Part shown: positions 1 through 7,378 of the stretch, piece by piece
Numbering within the stretch: the first letter of the stretch is position 1
How the letters are laid out: the number at the start of each line of letters is the position of its first letter
NCBI GenBank assembly: GCA_027325115.1
Contig: DAHWFG010000490.1
Span: 1-8,346 of the forward strand
Source: JAKBCQ01 sp021807585
GTDB lineage: Bacteria > Planctomycetota > Planctomycetia > Isosphaerales > Isosphaeraceae
Length of the DNA stretch: 8,346 bases
Reading direction: 5' to 3'
The notes under the pieces: generated by a model
Seen by the model: only the letters and a program-made list of their open reading frames with translations
Databases searched by the model: none
Told to the model about the DNA's origin: nothing
Translations under genes and position numbers: made by a program

Positions 1-1949
1 ACATATTCAATGAGGCGTTGATCCCTAACAGATCCCCACATCGCGATCTTCCACGGCAAACTCTCACCGCTCGCAGCCCTACTCAGCGGGATTTCGCGAA
101 CCTCGCTCGCATTAACGACGATGCTCCAGGTATCATTACGCTTACCGGATGATACGGGCCGGTTCGCCTCCTGGTTAGCGACGAGCGGTGCGAATGTCAG
201 GATTGATTCATTCGAAGGATCGTCGTCAGCGGCTCGCGGGCGATAGAAAAACACCGATGTGGGACTGAGAGATCGTCCGGAGAATAATACATTGGCGAGA
301 TTTGAAAAATTAACGATACACCATACGCGCATGCGTTGAAAGAACGCCCTGCGGAAATTCTTCGATTCATCCTTGAAGAGCGTCATTGCCGGCATGACCA
401 ATCCCAAAACCCCGTCGGCCGCGGCGAATTCGGATACCTTCCACGCAAAGGCTTCGGCGGCCTGATTGCCTCCGGTCGGGCAAGTCTTTCGATGATCCTT
501 CATCCATTGCAGAACGGGCCTGTCTCGCTCTTCCAGGGAGCGTTCGGAAAGGTCATTCCAGGGCGGATTGCCGACAATCCAGTCGAATTTCAACCCGTTC
601 AAAAACTTTAAACATGAAGGCGGTAAATCGAAAAAATTTCCCTGGAAAACATTATGATTAAAGACGGGCGGAATGCGGAATTCGGGATTATCCTGAAGGT
701 CGGGAGGGTTGATGTAATCTAGAAGTGTAAGCGTGAGGCTAAGCTGGGCCACGCGGCACGCGTCCTCATCGTCGTCCATGCCGAAGATATGTTCTTCGAG
801 CAACTCGCGAAGCTTCGCGGGACTCAGGCGACGGTCGCTCGCCCGCGACAATTCGATTTCCACGAGCCTGCGATAACATTGAACGAGGAATGCGCCCGAT
901 CCGCACGCGGGGTCGAACACTTTCATCCCGACCTGCAATCGATGACGGTCGTTCATTTCCTCAAGGATGTAATTGACAAGAGGGATGGGGGTGTAATACG
1001 CGCCGGCTTCCCTCCCCTTTCCGGTGGAATGCAAAAATTGCTCGTAGATAACCGATATCGTTTCGATTGGGATATACGAAAAATCGTACGCCTGGAAGTT
1101 GAGATGAAGACGCCCCTCGGGATCGTCTCCCTGAAAAAGCCCCGCCACTCGACTAACATGGCTTTGAGTCGCTCCGTCTTGGCCCTCAAGCCGAAGCGGA
1201 AAGACCGAACCGTTCAACCAGCCCGTAATCCGCTGCAATAACTTCTTGAGGACGACGATCGAAGCGTTACGGCTGAAGATCAATTCGGGATCGACGCCCC
1301 ATTCGTCGAGCTTCCGATCCGATAGAATTCCTCTGTCTCTTAAATATCGCAAGTAAACGTACTTGCCGATAAGGGCATGCGAAACGGCGCGGCTCAGTCC
1401 GCATTCTTGAAGACTTTTGTCAATAGCGTTAAGGTTTTCAAGCAGCTTCCAGTCGACTCGCGTCGACGGGGTGACCCGGGCGCCCCATTCACGCCAAATG
1501 GAACCGTCGTCGATGGAATCGGCGTGGAAATACTTGAGTTGAGTCGCCGCGTGATTGAATTCGATGAGCGCGCTGAGAACGCCGGTTTCGGATGAAGCCG
1601 CATCGTCGTCGTCATTTTGATTAAAACAGAAACCCGAATAGAGCCTGATCATTTGTGGAGTACGGACGATTAAGAAGGGAACGACATTTTGATTCCAAAC
1701 GCGGCGATGAATCAAATCCGCCCGATCTTTTGATTCAGCATCACATACGTAGATTAATGGAACGCTTTCCTCACGGCCGGAATCGGCCTTCTCTTTCAAC
1801 GTATAAACGCCGATAAGCCGACAATTCTCATTTCCTCGCGCTCGTCGAAAGATGTGAGAATATGCTGGCACTTTTTCCAGATCGTCGCCGCTGATGAAGT
1901 GCGGCGATTGTCGGTAACCCAAAATTTCCAGGAGTTCTTGTGTCTGCAT
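1..1949 (-). CDS. Eco57I-like N6-adenine DNA methyltransferase, C-terminus beyond window
   Basis: Probably methylates adenine N6 in DNA using S-adenosylmethionine, as part of a restriction-modification or related defence system. Translating the reverse complement gives an uninterrupted frame from ATG 1949 to base 1, about 649 residues, cut by the window edge. An in-frame TAG lies about 70 bases upstream; GTG at 1961 is an alternative start, and the SD is weak. From residue 316 the order is typical of Eco57I-type enzymes: GAYYTP (316-321), SAM-binding DPACGSGAFLV (346-356), LLEEHIFG (383-390), then the catalytic NPPW (461-464), followed by a partial target-recognition-like region. The first ~300 residues form a separate module with VPLIYVCD (63-70) and IHRRVWNQ (80-87). 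This may be a degenerate nuclease-like fold, but I see no complete PD-(D/E)xK triad. GC is about 48% in the lines I counted, below the genes to the right, suggesting horizontal acquisition. Type IIG, solitary or PglX-like membership cannot be decided without the C-terminus and neighbours. The methylase call is firm; the subtype is not. Confidence 0.9.
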   Translation of the reverse strand, partial: MQTQELLEILGYRQSPHFISGDDLEKVPAYSHIFRRARGNENCRLIGVYTLKEKADSGREESVPLIYVCDAESKDRADLIHRRVWNQNVVPFLIVRTPQMIRLYSGFCFNQNDDDDAASSETGVLSALIEFNHAATQLKYFHADSIDDGSIWREWGARVTPSTRVDWKLLENLNAIDKSLQECGLSRAVSHALIGKYVYLRYLRDRGILSDRKLDEWGVDPELIFSRNASIVVLKKLLQRITGWLNGSVFPLRLEGQDGATQSHVSRVAGLFQGDDPEGRLHLNFQAYDFSYIPIETISVIYEQFLHSTGKGREAGAYYTPIPLVNYILEEMNDRHRLQVGMKVFDPACGSGAFLVQCYRRLVEIELSRASDRRLSPAKLRELLEEHIFGMDDDEDACRVAQLSLTLTLLDYINPPDLQDNPEFRIPPVFNHNVFQGNFFDLPPSCLKFLNGLKFDWIVGNPPWNDLSERSLEERDRPVLQWMKDHRKTCPTGGNQAAEAFAWKVSEFAAADGVLGLVMPAMTLFKDESKNFRRAFFQRMRVWCIVNFSNLANVLFSGRSLSPTSVFFYRPRAADDDPSNESILTFAPLVANQEANRPVSSGKRNDTWSIVVNASEVREIPLSRAASGESLPWKIAMWGSVRDQRLIEY

Positions 1950-2233
1950 TCGGTTAATCACTCTTCGCCTATCGATCGTCCGATCGCTTCGATGAGACCA
2001 TTCTTGTCCAACGCGCTACGTCATAATCGATTTCGGCCGAGAAACCCATAGCTTTGTCGCTCGCATCGCATCCGCCGATTTCCGCTGATCGATGTCGAGA
2101 TCAACTTTTCCGCGGTTTTCAAGTCGTTTCAAACGAACGGCCGGGGTCTCATTACGAACGAATCGTTCCAAGTCTACGATTCATCGAAACGTAACAACTC
2201 ACGATCGCCATCGATTTCCAACCGATCGCCGTC

Positions 2234-2262
2234 ATAATACCTCGCGAATTCCACCTTGTCGT
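2234..2262 (-). promoter_or_regulatory. Candidate sigma70-type promoter toward the methyltransferase
   Basis: On the minus strand, ACGACA (2262-2257, 4/6 to TTGACA) is followed after 17 bases by TATTAT (2239-2234, 5/6 to TATAAT). The direction is right for the methyltransferase, with a predicted leader of about 280 bases. Matches of this quality occur by chance in AT-rich spacer, so this is only a candidate. Confidence 0.3.
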
Positions 2263-2507
2263 CCAATCACTTAATATTCCAGCATGTCGATCCTTTCAGT
2301 GTACCTTCGGCCTTATCGCTGCAATCAGATCGGGTTTGCTAGCGGAAAGCCGGCAAATGTCGAACCCGATTGTGGATCGCTCCATCTCCGCCGGCATGAT
2401 AATCGCCCCAATCCGCTAACTCGACGCCACCAGCCCAATCATCAACAAACCCTCCATTTTGAATTCACAAAATCTTCACAAAAACATCATGCAAATTTCC
2501 AATGTTC

Positions 2508-2537
2508 TTGAAAAAAATGTCCCCATTCGCGTATATT
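2508..2537 (+). promoter_or_regulatory. Candidate plus-strand promoter inside the spacer
   Basis: TTGAAA (2508-2513, 5/6) is followed after 18 bases by TATATT (2532-2537, 5/6). Predicted transcription would start near 2544 and run rightward through the C-rich block, with no recognisable coding sequence for almost 900 bases. It may drive a non-coding RNA or a very long leader, or be a chance match in AT-rich DNA. Confidence 0.3.
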
Positions 2538-2564
2538 ATAGATGGAGTGAAATTTCGAATTCAA
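2535..2564 (-). promoter_or_regulatory. Candidate minus-strand promoter overlapping the plus-strand one
   Basis: On the minus strand, TTGAAT (2564-2559, 4/6) is followed after 18 bases by a perfect TATAAT (2540-2535). It overlaps the plus-strand candidate, so the two polymerase sites would exclude each other. It points to the methyltransferase about 580 bases downstream, which would mean a long leader. Confidence 0.3.
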
Positions 2565-2889
2565 AATCCAAAATCAATCGCACTAAAAACATCCTATAGA
2601 AATCACCCAAAACCCCATTTTCCATTCGGCTCGATCATGACAATCCCAATTCAACCACATTCCATCCCGCCGCCGCGCCGACGCGGGTCGATCGCCAATC
2701 CATCGGCAAAAAACACGCCGATTCACACACTCAATCGTTTGATCAAAGCACGCCGTTACAAACTTCCTCAATTACCCAATATCCAATTGGCTTCGCTCGG
2801 TAGTTTTACTCTACGATACTGTCATTCAGGATGTTACGTCGAAATCGCCCGACCGCCTCCCTCAAAGCCTGTGAACCACTGACCGAGCG

Positions 2890-2906
2890 ACCGATGCCGA
2901 ATCGGT
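2890..2906. repeat. Short perfect inverted repeat (hairpin) at the skew switch
   Basis: ACCGAT (2890-2895) and ATCGGT (2901-2906) form a perfect 6-bp stem around a 5-base loop. It sits where the C-rich block ends. There is no T-tract on either side, so it is not a typical intrinsic terminator; it could be a protein-binding dyad or chance. Confidence 0.3.
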
Positions 2907-2941
2907 GCTTCTGCTCACCCAAAACGATCGGTCCCAAGTTC

Positions 2942-3006
2942 ACAATCCGCAATGTTTGATGACCCGGACGCCAAGCCGTTCGGGTCGCTCTTTGACAATT
3001 CGCAAT
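2942..3006. repeat. Two near-identical 12-bp direct repeats
   Basis: ACAATCCGCAAT (2942-2953) and ACAATTCGCAAT (2995-3006) differ at one base and start 53 bp apart, in the same orientation. They lie upstream of the transporter promoter candidate and could be binding sites for a regulator, or a decayed local duplication. No third copy was seen in the spacer. Confidence 0.35.
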
Positions 3007-3294
3007 CGGTTTTGGAAGCGGGGGCGTCGTCGCGCTGTTGCGCCGGCCGGGTTCGATTCGGTCGACGCGAACCGGCGCCCTCGCTTCGAGGAGTTCCGAT
3101 TTGCGCGTTGATTCTTTCCTCGCATGGAATCACGCCGAAGCGCGATTGAGAATGAATCCGCAGGGCGCCCGGCGCGTTCGTGCCGCGGGATTCGCGATTG
3201 CCGTTCACTTGCTTGAGCGATGTTTTTGTACGAGGCATGTTCGTGGAAGCGAGTGAAACCCGATGCATCCCCGGTTCGGTGCGGGGGTTTGGCT

Positions 3295-3323
3295 TTGACT
3301 CCCCGGTCCGGTTTCACTATTGT
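3295..3323 (+). promoter_or_regulatory. Candidate promoter of the MMPL transporter gene
   Basis: TTGACT (3295-3300, 5/6 to TTGACA), exactly 17 bases, then TATTGT (3318-3323, 4/6 to TATAAT). Predicted transcription starts near 3330, leaving a leader of about 90 bases before ATG 3421. Because it lies inside the longest possible reading frame (open from ATG 3220), it also argues that the N-terminal extension of that frame is not translated. Confidence 0.4.
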
Positions 3324-3420
3324 TACTGAGTCGACGGATGGAACCAAAACGGCGCTGTCGGGTCCGAGTGATCGGCCGCGGCGAGGCGAACTTTTCGGTC
3401 CCATGGCGGGTAATGCTCTG

Positions 3421-5925
3421 ATGTATCAATCGATCGCCACGCTAGTAAGCCGTCGCTCTTGGGTTGTCTTTTTGGTTTGGGTAGCGATCGCAGGCGCGCT
3501 TTTCAAGTACGCGCCGTCGTGGGACGCGGTGAGTCGCGACGACGATGTCCGCTTTTTTCCCGCGGGTTATCCCAGCGTCGTCGGTCAAAATCTGCTCGAA
3601 CGGGGCTTCCCCGACGATTCGGCGAGTTCCGAGGCGGTCATTATCGCCGAGCGTCGCAATTCGAAGCTGACCGACCGCGATTTCGCCTATGTCGTGTCGC
3701 TTTCTCGGAAGCTCAATCGCATCAGGAAGACGAATCCCGATCTGGGCGTGAAGAAGATCGTCGATTACCGCGCGCCCTTGGTCGGCCCTCGCTTGATCGG
3801 CGACGCCAAGGAAGGAGACGGCCAGGCGGTGCTGACGCTTGTCACCTTATCGGGAACGTACCTTTCGAAGCAATCGCGGCACGCGGTCGATCGTCTTTCG
3901 CAAACGCTCGCGGGGCTCGACCCGCCTCCCGCGGGTCTTCGGCTCGAGATGACGGGCTCGGCGCCCGTCGGCCACGATATGAACGCCGCGTCGGATCAAT
4001 CCGCCGCTAACACCACCACGGCGACGATCCTGCTCGTTATCGCGATCCTCTTGTTCGTCTATCGATCCCCGTTGCTTGCGCTGATACCGCTGGTGACGAT
4101 CGCGCTTTCGGTGATTGTCTCGCTCGATTCGATCGCGCTTTTGGCGTCGTTCCCCAAGCTCAATATTCAGGTGATCAACATCACAAACGTGTTTGTGATT
4201 GTGATCTTATTTGGAGCGGGGACCGATTACTGTTTGTTTTTGATCGCGCGATATCGCGAGGAGTTGACGCGGGGCAAGCGGTGGGATGATGCGCTTGCGG
4301 AGGCGATCAACAAGGTGGGTGGGGCGTTGATCGCGAGCGCGGGGACGGTGATTTGCGGGCTCGGCATGCTTTGGTTTTCGAGTTTTTCGAAGATTCGATA
4401 CACGGGCCCGACGATCGCGGTGAGTTTGGCGATCAGTTTAGCGGCTTCGATGACTCTCGCTCCGGTGCTTTTGCATTGGCTTCGGGGCAAGGTGTTTTGG
4501 CCGTTTCGTCCGCCTCATCACGAACGGGGTCGGGATATTGAGGAGGAGATCGCCGAGGACACGCCGCTGGGGGGATTTTGGGCGAAGGTGGCGGATTTTG
4601 TGGTGGCGTATCCCGGGCGTATTTTGCTTGTGAGTCTGGTTGTGCTCGCTCCGTTCGCGGTGATTGGGTCGCGTACCAAGGCGAGTTACAGCCAGCTTGC
4701 CGATCTGAGCGCCGATCAGCCGAGCGTGCGCGGCGAGGCGGTGGTGCGGCGTTATTTCCCGACGGGGGAGCTGGGTCCGACGACGGCGTTGATTGCGCAT
4801 CCGTCGATCAGTTTTCGGACGTCGAAGGGGCGCAAGGCGATCGAAACGCTGTCAGCCGAGCTTGCTGCGATCCCCAATGTGGCTGAGGTTCGATCGGTGA
4901 CGCGACCGCTCGGTCAGCCGCTGTCATCGCCGACACCGCTGGGTCGGCGTCGACCGGGTCAGGCGAGCGCAGGGTTTATGGACCGTTGGGTCGGGGGCGG
5001 TTTACGGACGATCATGGAGAGCCCGATCGCGGTCGAAGGGGTTCGGACGCTCGCCGAGGGGCGTTATGTGAGCGTTTCTCCCGCGGTTTCGGCGGCTGAT
5101 CACGAACGGGTGACGCGGATCGACGTCGTGTTCAAGATCGACCCGTTCTCTCCCGAGAGCTTGAAGACGCTTCAAAACATTGAACGGATTGTCGGCAAGA
5201 CGGTGTCGCGCGGGGGATCGTTGGAAGGTGGAACCGCGGGTTATACGGGCTCGACGGTTCAGATCGACGATTTACGGGTCGTTACCACGCGTGACGAGCA
5301 TCGGATGTATCTGCTTGTCACGCTGGGTGTTTACGCGATTTTGTTGATGATATTCCGACGGCCGGGGATTTCGCTTTACCTGATCGCGACGGTGGTGTTT
5401 GGTTATCTCGCGTCGTTGGGGATCACCGAGCTCGTCTTTCGCGCGCTTGCGACGGGCGCCGAGCCGTGGACCGGGCTCGATTGGAAAGTCGGTTTCTTTT
5501 TGTTCGTGATCCTGGTGGCTGTTGGAGAAGATTATAATATCTTTTTGATGAGTCGAGTGATCGAGGAGGAGCGGCGATACGGTCCTGTGGAGGGGACGCG
5601 TCGCGCCGTGGCGCACACGGGGGGGATCATCAGTTCGTGCGGACTGATTATGGCAGGGACGTTCGGGTCGATGATCACGGCGAGCCTGGTGGCGTTACGC
5701 GAGCTTGGCTTTGCGCTTTGCCTTGGCGTTTTGCTTGATACGTTCATCGTTCGGCCGATTCTGGTTCCCGCGTTTGTGGTTCTGCTTTATCGCCGCCGCG
5801 ACGGCGGAGTTCGCAAGGCGAAAGCCGCGGCCGAGAGCGACCGGAAACACGGAGTCGCCGCGGTCGATTCCAAGCACCGACGCGACGGCGAACTGGTGGC
5901 GACCGACGAACGATCGCGGGTTTGA
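3421..5925 (+). CDS. MMPL/RND-family transporter, 12 transmembrane segments
   Basis: Inner-membrane, proton-driven RND-superfamily exporter of the MMPL type; relatives move lipids or other hydrophobic molecules, but the substrate here is unknown. From ATG 3421 it is 834 residues with the classic 1+5+1+5 layout: TM1 about 14-31, a periplasmic domain about 35-195, TM2-6 about 201-350, TM7 about 399-416, a second periplasmic domain about 420-625, TM8-12 about 628-790, and a short basic cytoplasmic tail. The two halves carry the paired relay residues in GAGTDY (Asp269-Tyr270) and VGEDY (Asp704-Tyr705), equivalent to the two Asp-Tyr pairs of MmpL3, so transport looks functional. The frame is open back to ATG 3220, but that extension is hydrophilic, lacks family resemblance and contains the promoter candidate. 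ATG 3403 is a plausible alternative start. MYQ...RRSW just before TM1 fits usual family starts, though the SD is unclear. No partner subunit or outer-membrane channel is nearby; the next gene encodes a TPR protein. Confidence 0.93.
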   Translation: MYQSIATLVSRRSWVVFLVWVAIAGALFKYAPSWDAVSRDDDVRFFPAGYPSVVGQNLLERGFPDDSASSEAVIIAERRNSKLTDRDFAYVVSLSRKLNRIRKTNPDLGVKKIVDYRAPLVGPRLIGDAKEGDGQAVLTLVTLSGTYLSKQSRHAVDRLSQTLAGLDPPPAGLRLEMTGSAPVGHDMNAASDQSAANTTTATILLVIAILLFVYRSPLLALIPLVTIALSVIVSLDSIALLASFPKLNIQVINITNVFVIVILFGAGTDYCLFLIARYREELTRGKRWDDALAEAINKVGGALIASAGTVICGLGMLWFSSFSKIRYTGPTIAVSLAISLAASMTLAPVLLHWLRGKVFWPFRPPHHERGRDIEEEIAEDTPLGGFWAKVADFVVAYPGRILLVSLVVLAPFAVIGSRTKASYSQLADLSADQPSVRGEAVVRRYFPTGELGPTTALIAHPSISFRTSKGRKAIETLSAELAAIPNVAEVRSVTRPLGQPLSSPTPLGRRRPGQASAGFMDRWVGGGLRTIMESPIAVEGVRTLAEGRYVSVSPAVSAADHERVTRIDVVFKIDPFSPESLKTLQNIERIVGKTVSRGGSLEGGTAGYTGSTVQIDDLRVVTTRDEHRMYLLVTLGVYAILLMIFRRPGISLYLIATVVFGYLASLGITELVFRALATGAEPWTGLDWKVGFFLFVILVAVGEDYNIFLMSRVIEEERRYGPVEGTRRAVAHTGGIISSCGLIMAGTFGSMITASLVALRELGFALCLGVLLDTFIVRPILVPAFVVLLYRRRDGGVRKAKAAAESDRKHGVAAVDSKHRRDGELVATDERSRV

Positions 5926-5952
5926 TCACGGGTTGATTCGATCTCAAAACAA

Positions 5953-5970
5953 TCACGTATTGCTATGTGA
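5953..5970. repeat. Short inverted repeat between transporter and TPR genes
   Basis: TCACGTA (5953-5959) and TATGTGA (5964-5970) pair as a 7-bp stem with one G-T wobble and a 4-base loop. No T-tract follows, so a strong terminator is unlikely. A TATTAT (-10-like, 5974-5979) follows directly but has no matching -35, so the dyad may be an operator or a weak processing hairpin. Confidence 0.3.
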
Positions 5971-6000
5971 ACTTATTATCAAAGCGATCGGGTGCGGGCC

Positions 6001-7323
6001 ATGAGCGCTTGCCGGCTGTTGAGAATGAAGCATTTGTGGATCGCGGTCGCGGTTTGTTTGTCGGCGATCGCTCCGGGTCGGGTATCGGGGTTCGACGATC
6101 CCGCGGTTGAGCTTTCGGACGAGGAGCTCGTGCGGATCGAGTCCGACGCCCGCGCGCAGGCGGACGAGGCGGATCGGCTTTTCAAGCTTCGCGAGTTCGC
6201 GGCGGCGATCCCGCTTTACGACGCCGAACGCGTCTCGCGGGCTTTGTTGAAAGATCCGCGTTACGAGGCGTACGCGGTGCGAGCGATCGGGCTTTGCCGC
6301 GGCGAGCTCGGCGAGTACGAAAGCGCGATCGAAGCCTTCGGCGCGGCGGCGGCGATCGACGCCAAGCGCGGGGATATCGGCATGCAAGGATGCGATCTCT
6401 TTTTGCTTGGTAAATGCCGATTATTTCTTGATCAATCCAGGGAGAGCGCCGCGACGCTTGAAAAAGCGATCGCGTTGCTTGTCGAGGGGAAGGATCGCGA
6501 TCACGAGGCCGAGGCGCGGGTCGTTCGTGGGAGGGCTCTCGATCGATCGGGAAGGCTTGTCGAGGCGCTCGCCGAGCTTCGCCGCGCGGCGACGGTCGCG
6601 TGTTTGATTCACGACGACGATCGTCTCGCCGAGGCGTGGCTCGAGGAGGCCGACCTTGCGATTCGGCTCGGCGAAGCGCCTCTTTCGCTCGAACTCCTTA
6701 CGGATTCACGCATTCTTTTATTGAAGAGTAAAAGAACCGCGATGATTGCACGATGCGATCGGTTGCTGGGGGACGGATTGGTAGCGATCGGGCGGGTTGA
6801 CGCGGCGCGATTCCCGGTCGAACGCGCTGCGGCCGAGCATCGCGAGCTTGAAGACTCGGCGGGTCTCGCCGAGGATCTTCGATTCCTGGCGATTCTGGCG
6901 ATCGAGGCGGGGGATTTCGCCGAGGCGCGGAGGCTCGCGGTCGAACGAACCGAGGCCGAGAGCCGATCGGGAGACGTCCCGCTCGTGATCGACGCGTACC
7001 TGCAACAAGCCGACGCGGAACGGTTCGCCGGCGATTTCAGCGCAGAATCTCAAACACTTAAGCAAGCGTATAAGATCGCGGTCGACGCGAAATCGCCGCC
7101 GGGACTTTCGATTCCGCTGCTCGTCCGTCGCGCCGATTGCGAGCGCGATCGGAAGAACGCGGGGCTCGCTGGAGAACTGCTCGATGAGGCCGAAAAGCTG
7201 GCCCGTGAAGCCCGCGACGACGATCTTCTGGCGGAGATCGCCGAGGCTCGCGACGCCGGACGATCGGCCGGCGAAACCAAAGAAAGAGCGGGGAGAACCG
7301 CCGAAAAGGATCGGCCGAAATAG
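6001..7323 (+). CDS. Exported tetratricopeptide-repeat protein
   Basis: A 440-residue protein, probably a scaffold for protein-protein contacts outside the cytoplasm. The N-terminus has a basic region (RLLRMKH, 5-11), a hydrophobic core (about 12-24) and a likely cleavage after VSG (28-30), i.e. a Sec signal peptide without a lipobox. From about residue 45 to 415 it is almost wholly helical, with repeated ~34-40 residue helix-turn-helix units such as those near 88-121, 127-163, 169-200, 288-320 and 328-361. These have small residues at TPR consensus positions (for example GELGEYESAIEAF, GDFAEARRLA). The tail (415-440) is charged and probably disordered. No enzymatic domain is visible. Starts: GTG 5992, ATG 6001 and ATG 6025 are in frame; 6001 or 6025 both leave a good signal peptide, and no SD decides. 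It follows the transporter by 75 bases on the same strand, so co-transcription is possible. The gene is extremely rich in CGATCG. Orthology and function are unknown. Confidence 0.82.
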   Translation: MSACRLLRMKHLWIAVAVCLSAIAPGRVSGFDDPAVELSDEELVRIESDARAQADEADRLFKLREFAAAIPLYDAERVSRALLKDPRYEAYAVRAIGLCRGELGEYESAIEAFGAAAAIDAKRGDIGMQGCDLFLLGKCRLFLDQSRESAATLEKAIALLVEGKDRDHEAEARVVRGRALDRSGRLVEALAELRRAATVACLIHDDDRLAEAWLEEADLAIRLGEAPLSLELLTDSRILLLKSKRTAMIARCDRLLGDGLVAIGRVDAARFPVERAAAEHRELEDSAGLAEDLRFLAILAIEAGDFAEARRLAVERTEAESRSGDVPLVIDAYLQQADAERFAGDFSAESQTLKQAYKIAVDAKSPPGLSIPLLVRRADCERDRKNAGLAGELLDEAEKLAREARDDDLLAEIAEARDAGRSAGETKERAGRTAEKDRPK

Positions 7324-7378
7324 CAACGACTGCCGTCTCGATCATAAATACATCTGTAAACCTAAAAACTCTTTCATA
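7324..7378. other. Convergent intergenic gap without an obvious terminator
   Basis: The 55 bases between the stop codons of the TPR gene and anbu are AT-rich. I see no GC-rich stem followed by a T-run in either direction, so read-through or factor-dependent termination is possible. Confidence 0.5.

Larger units (their letters stand above)
1950..3420. other. Long intergenic region between divergent genes, no recognisable gene
   Basis: About 1.47 kb separates the start of the methyltransferase (leftward) from the start of the transporter (rightward). Short open frames exist in several registers, but none gives a recognisable protein, and the longest ones in 2915-3404 overlap each other on one strand. 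The stretch has two textures. From about 2161 to 2880 the plus strand is AT-rich and C-rich with few G; by hand count, 2401-2880 has about 152 C to 63 G and 45% GC. From about 2950 to 3420 it is GC-rich with balanced or mildly G-rich composition. No tRNA, rRNA, CRISPR or insertion-sequence signature was seen. It holds the promoter candidates, hairpin and short direct repeat listed separately. Confidence 0.6.

Noticed and set aside
789..1241. 150-codon plus-strand open frame, and others at 336-611 and 1377-1595
   Set aside because: They are antisense to the methyltransferase, whose motifs are unmistakable on the minus strand.
2371..2379. TGTGGATCG, partly like a DnaA box, near the skew change (possible origin)
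   Set aside because: Only about 7/9 match and no cluster of further boxes, and no dnaA/dnaN/gidA-type neighbours.
2583..2771. Short minus-strand frame in the C-rich spacer block
   Set aside because: Unusual Cys/Trp-rich residues typical of non-coding translation, no recognisable family and no SD.
2992..2997. Perfect TTGACA on the plus strand
   Set aside because: No -10-like hexamer occurs 16-19 bases downstream; the following sequence is GC-rich.
3051..3059. GTTCGATTC, resembling a tRNA T-loop
   Set aside because: Flanking bases do not form the 5-bp T-stem, and no anticodon arm or acceptor stem is found around it.
2940..3404. A 154-codon minus-strand open frame (and overlapping ones at 2915-3268 and 3205-3429) in the GC-rich end of the spacer
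   Set aside because: Composition is Arg/Ser/Pro-rich with no domain, the frames overlap each other in different registers, and one runs over the transporter promoter candidate and start.
5272..5616. Minus-strand open frames opposite the transporter and the TPR gene, including 6718-7326
   Set aside because: Typical antisense shadows of high-GC coding sequence; no domains, no SD, and the sense frames are convincing.
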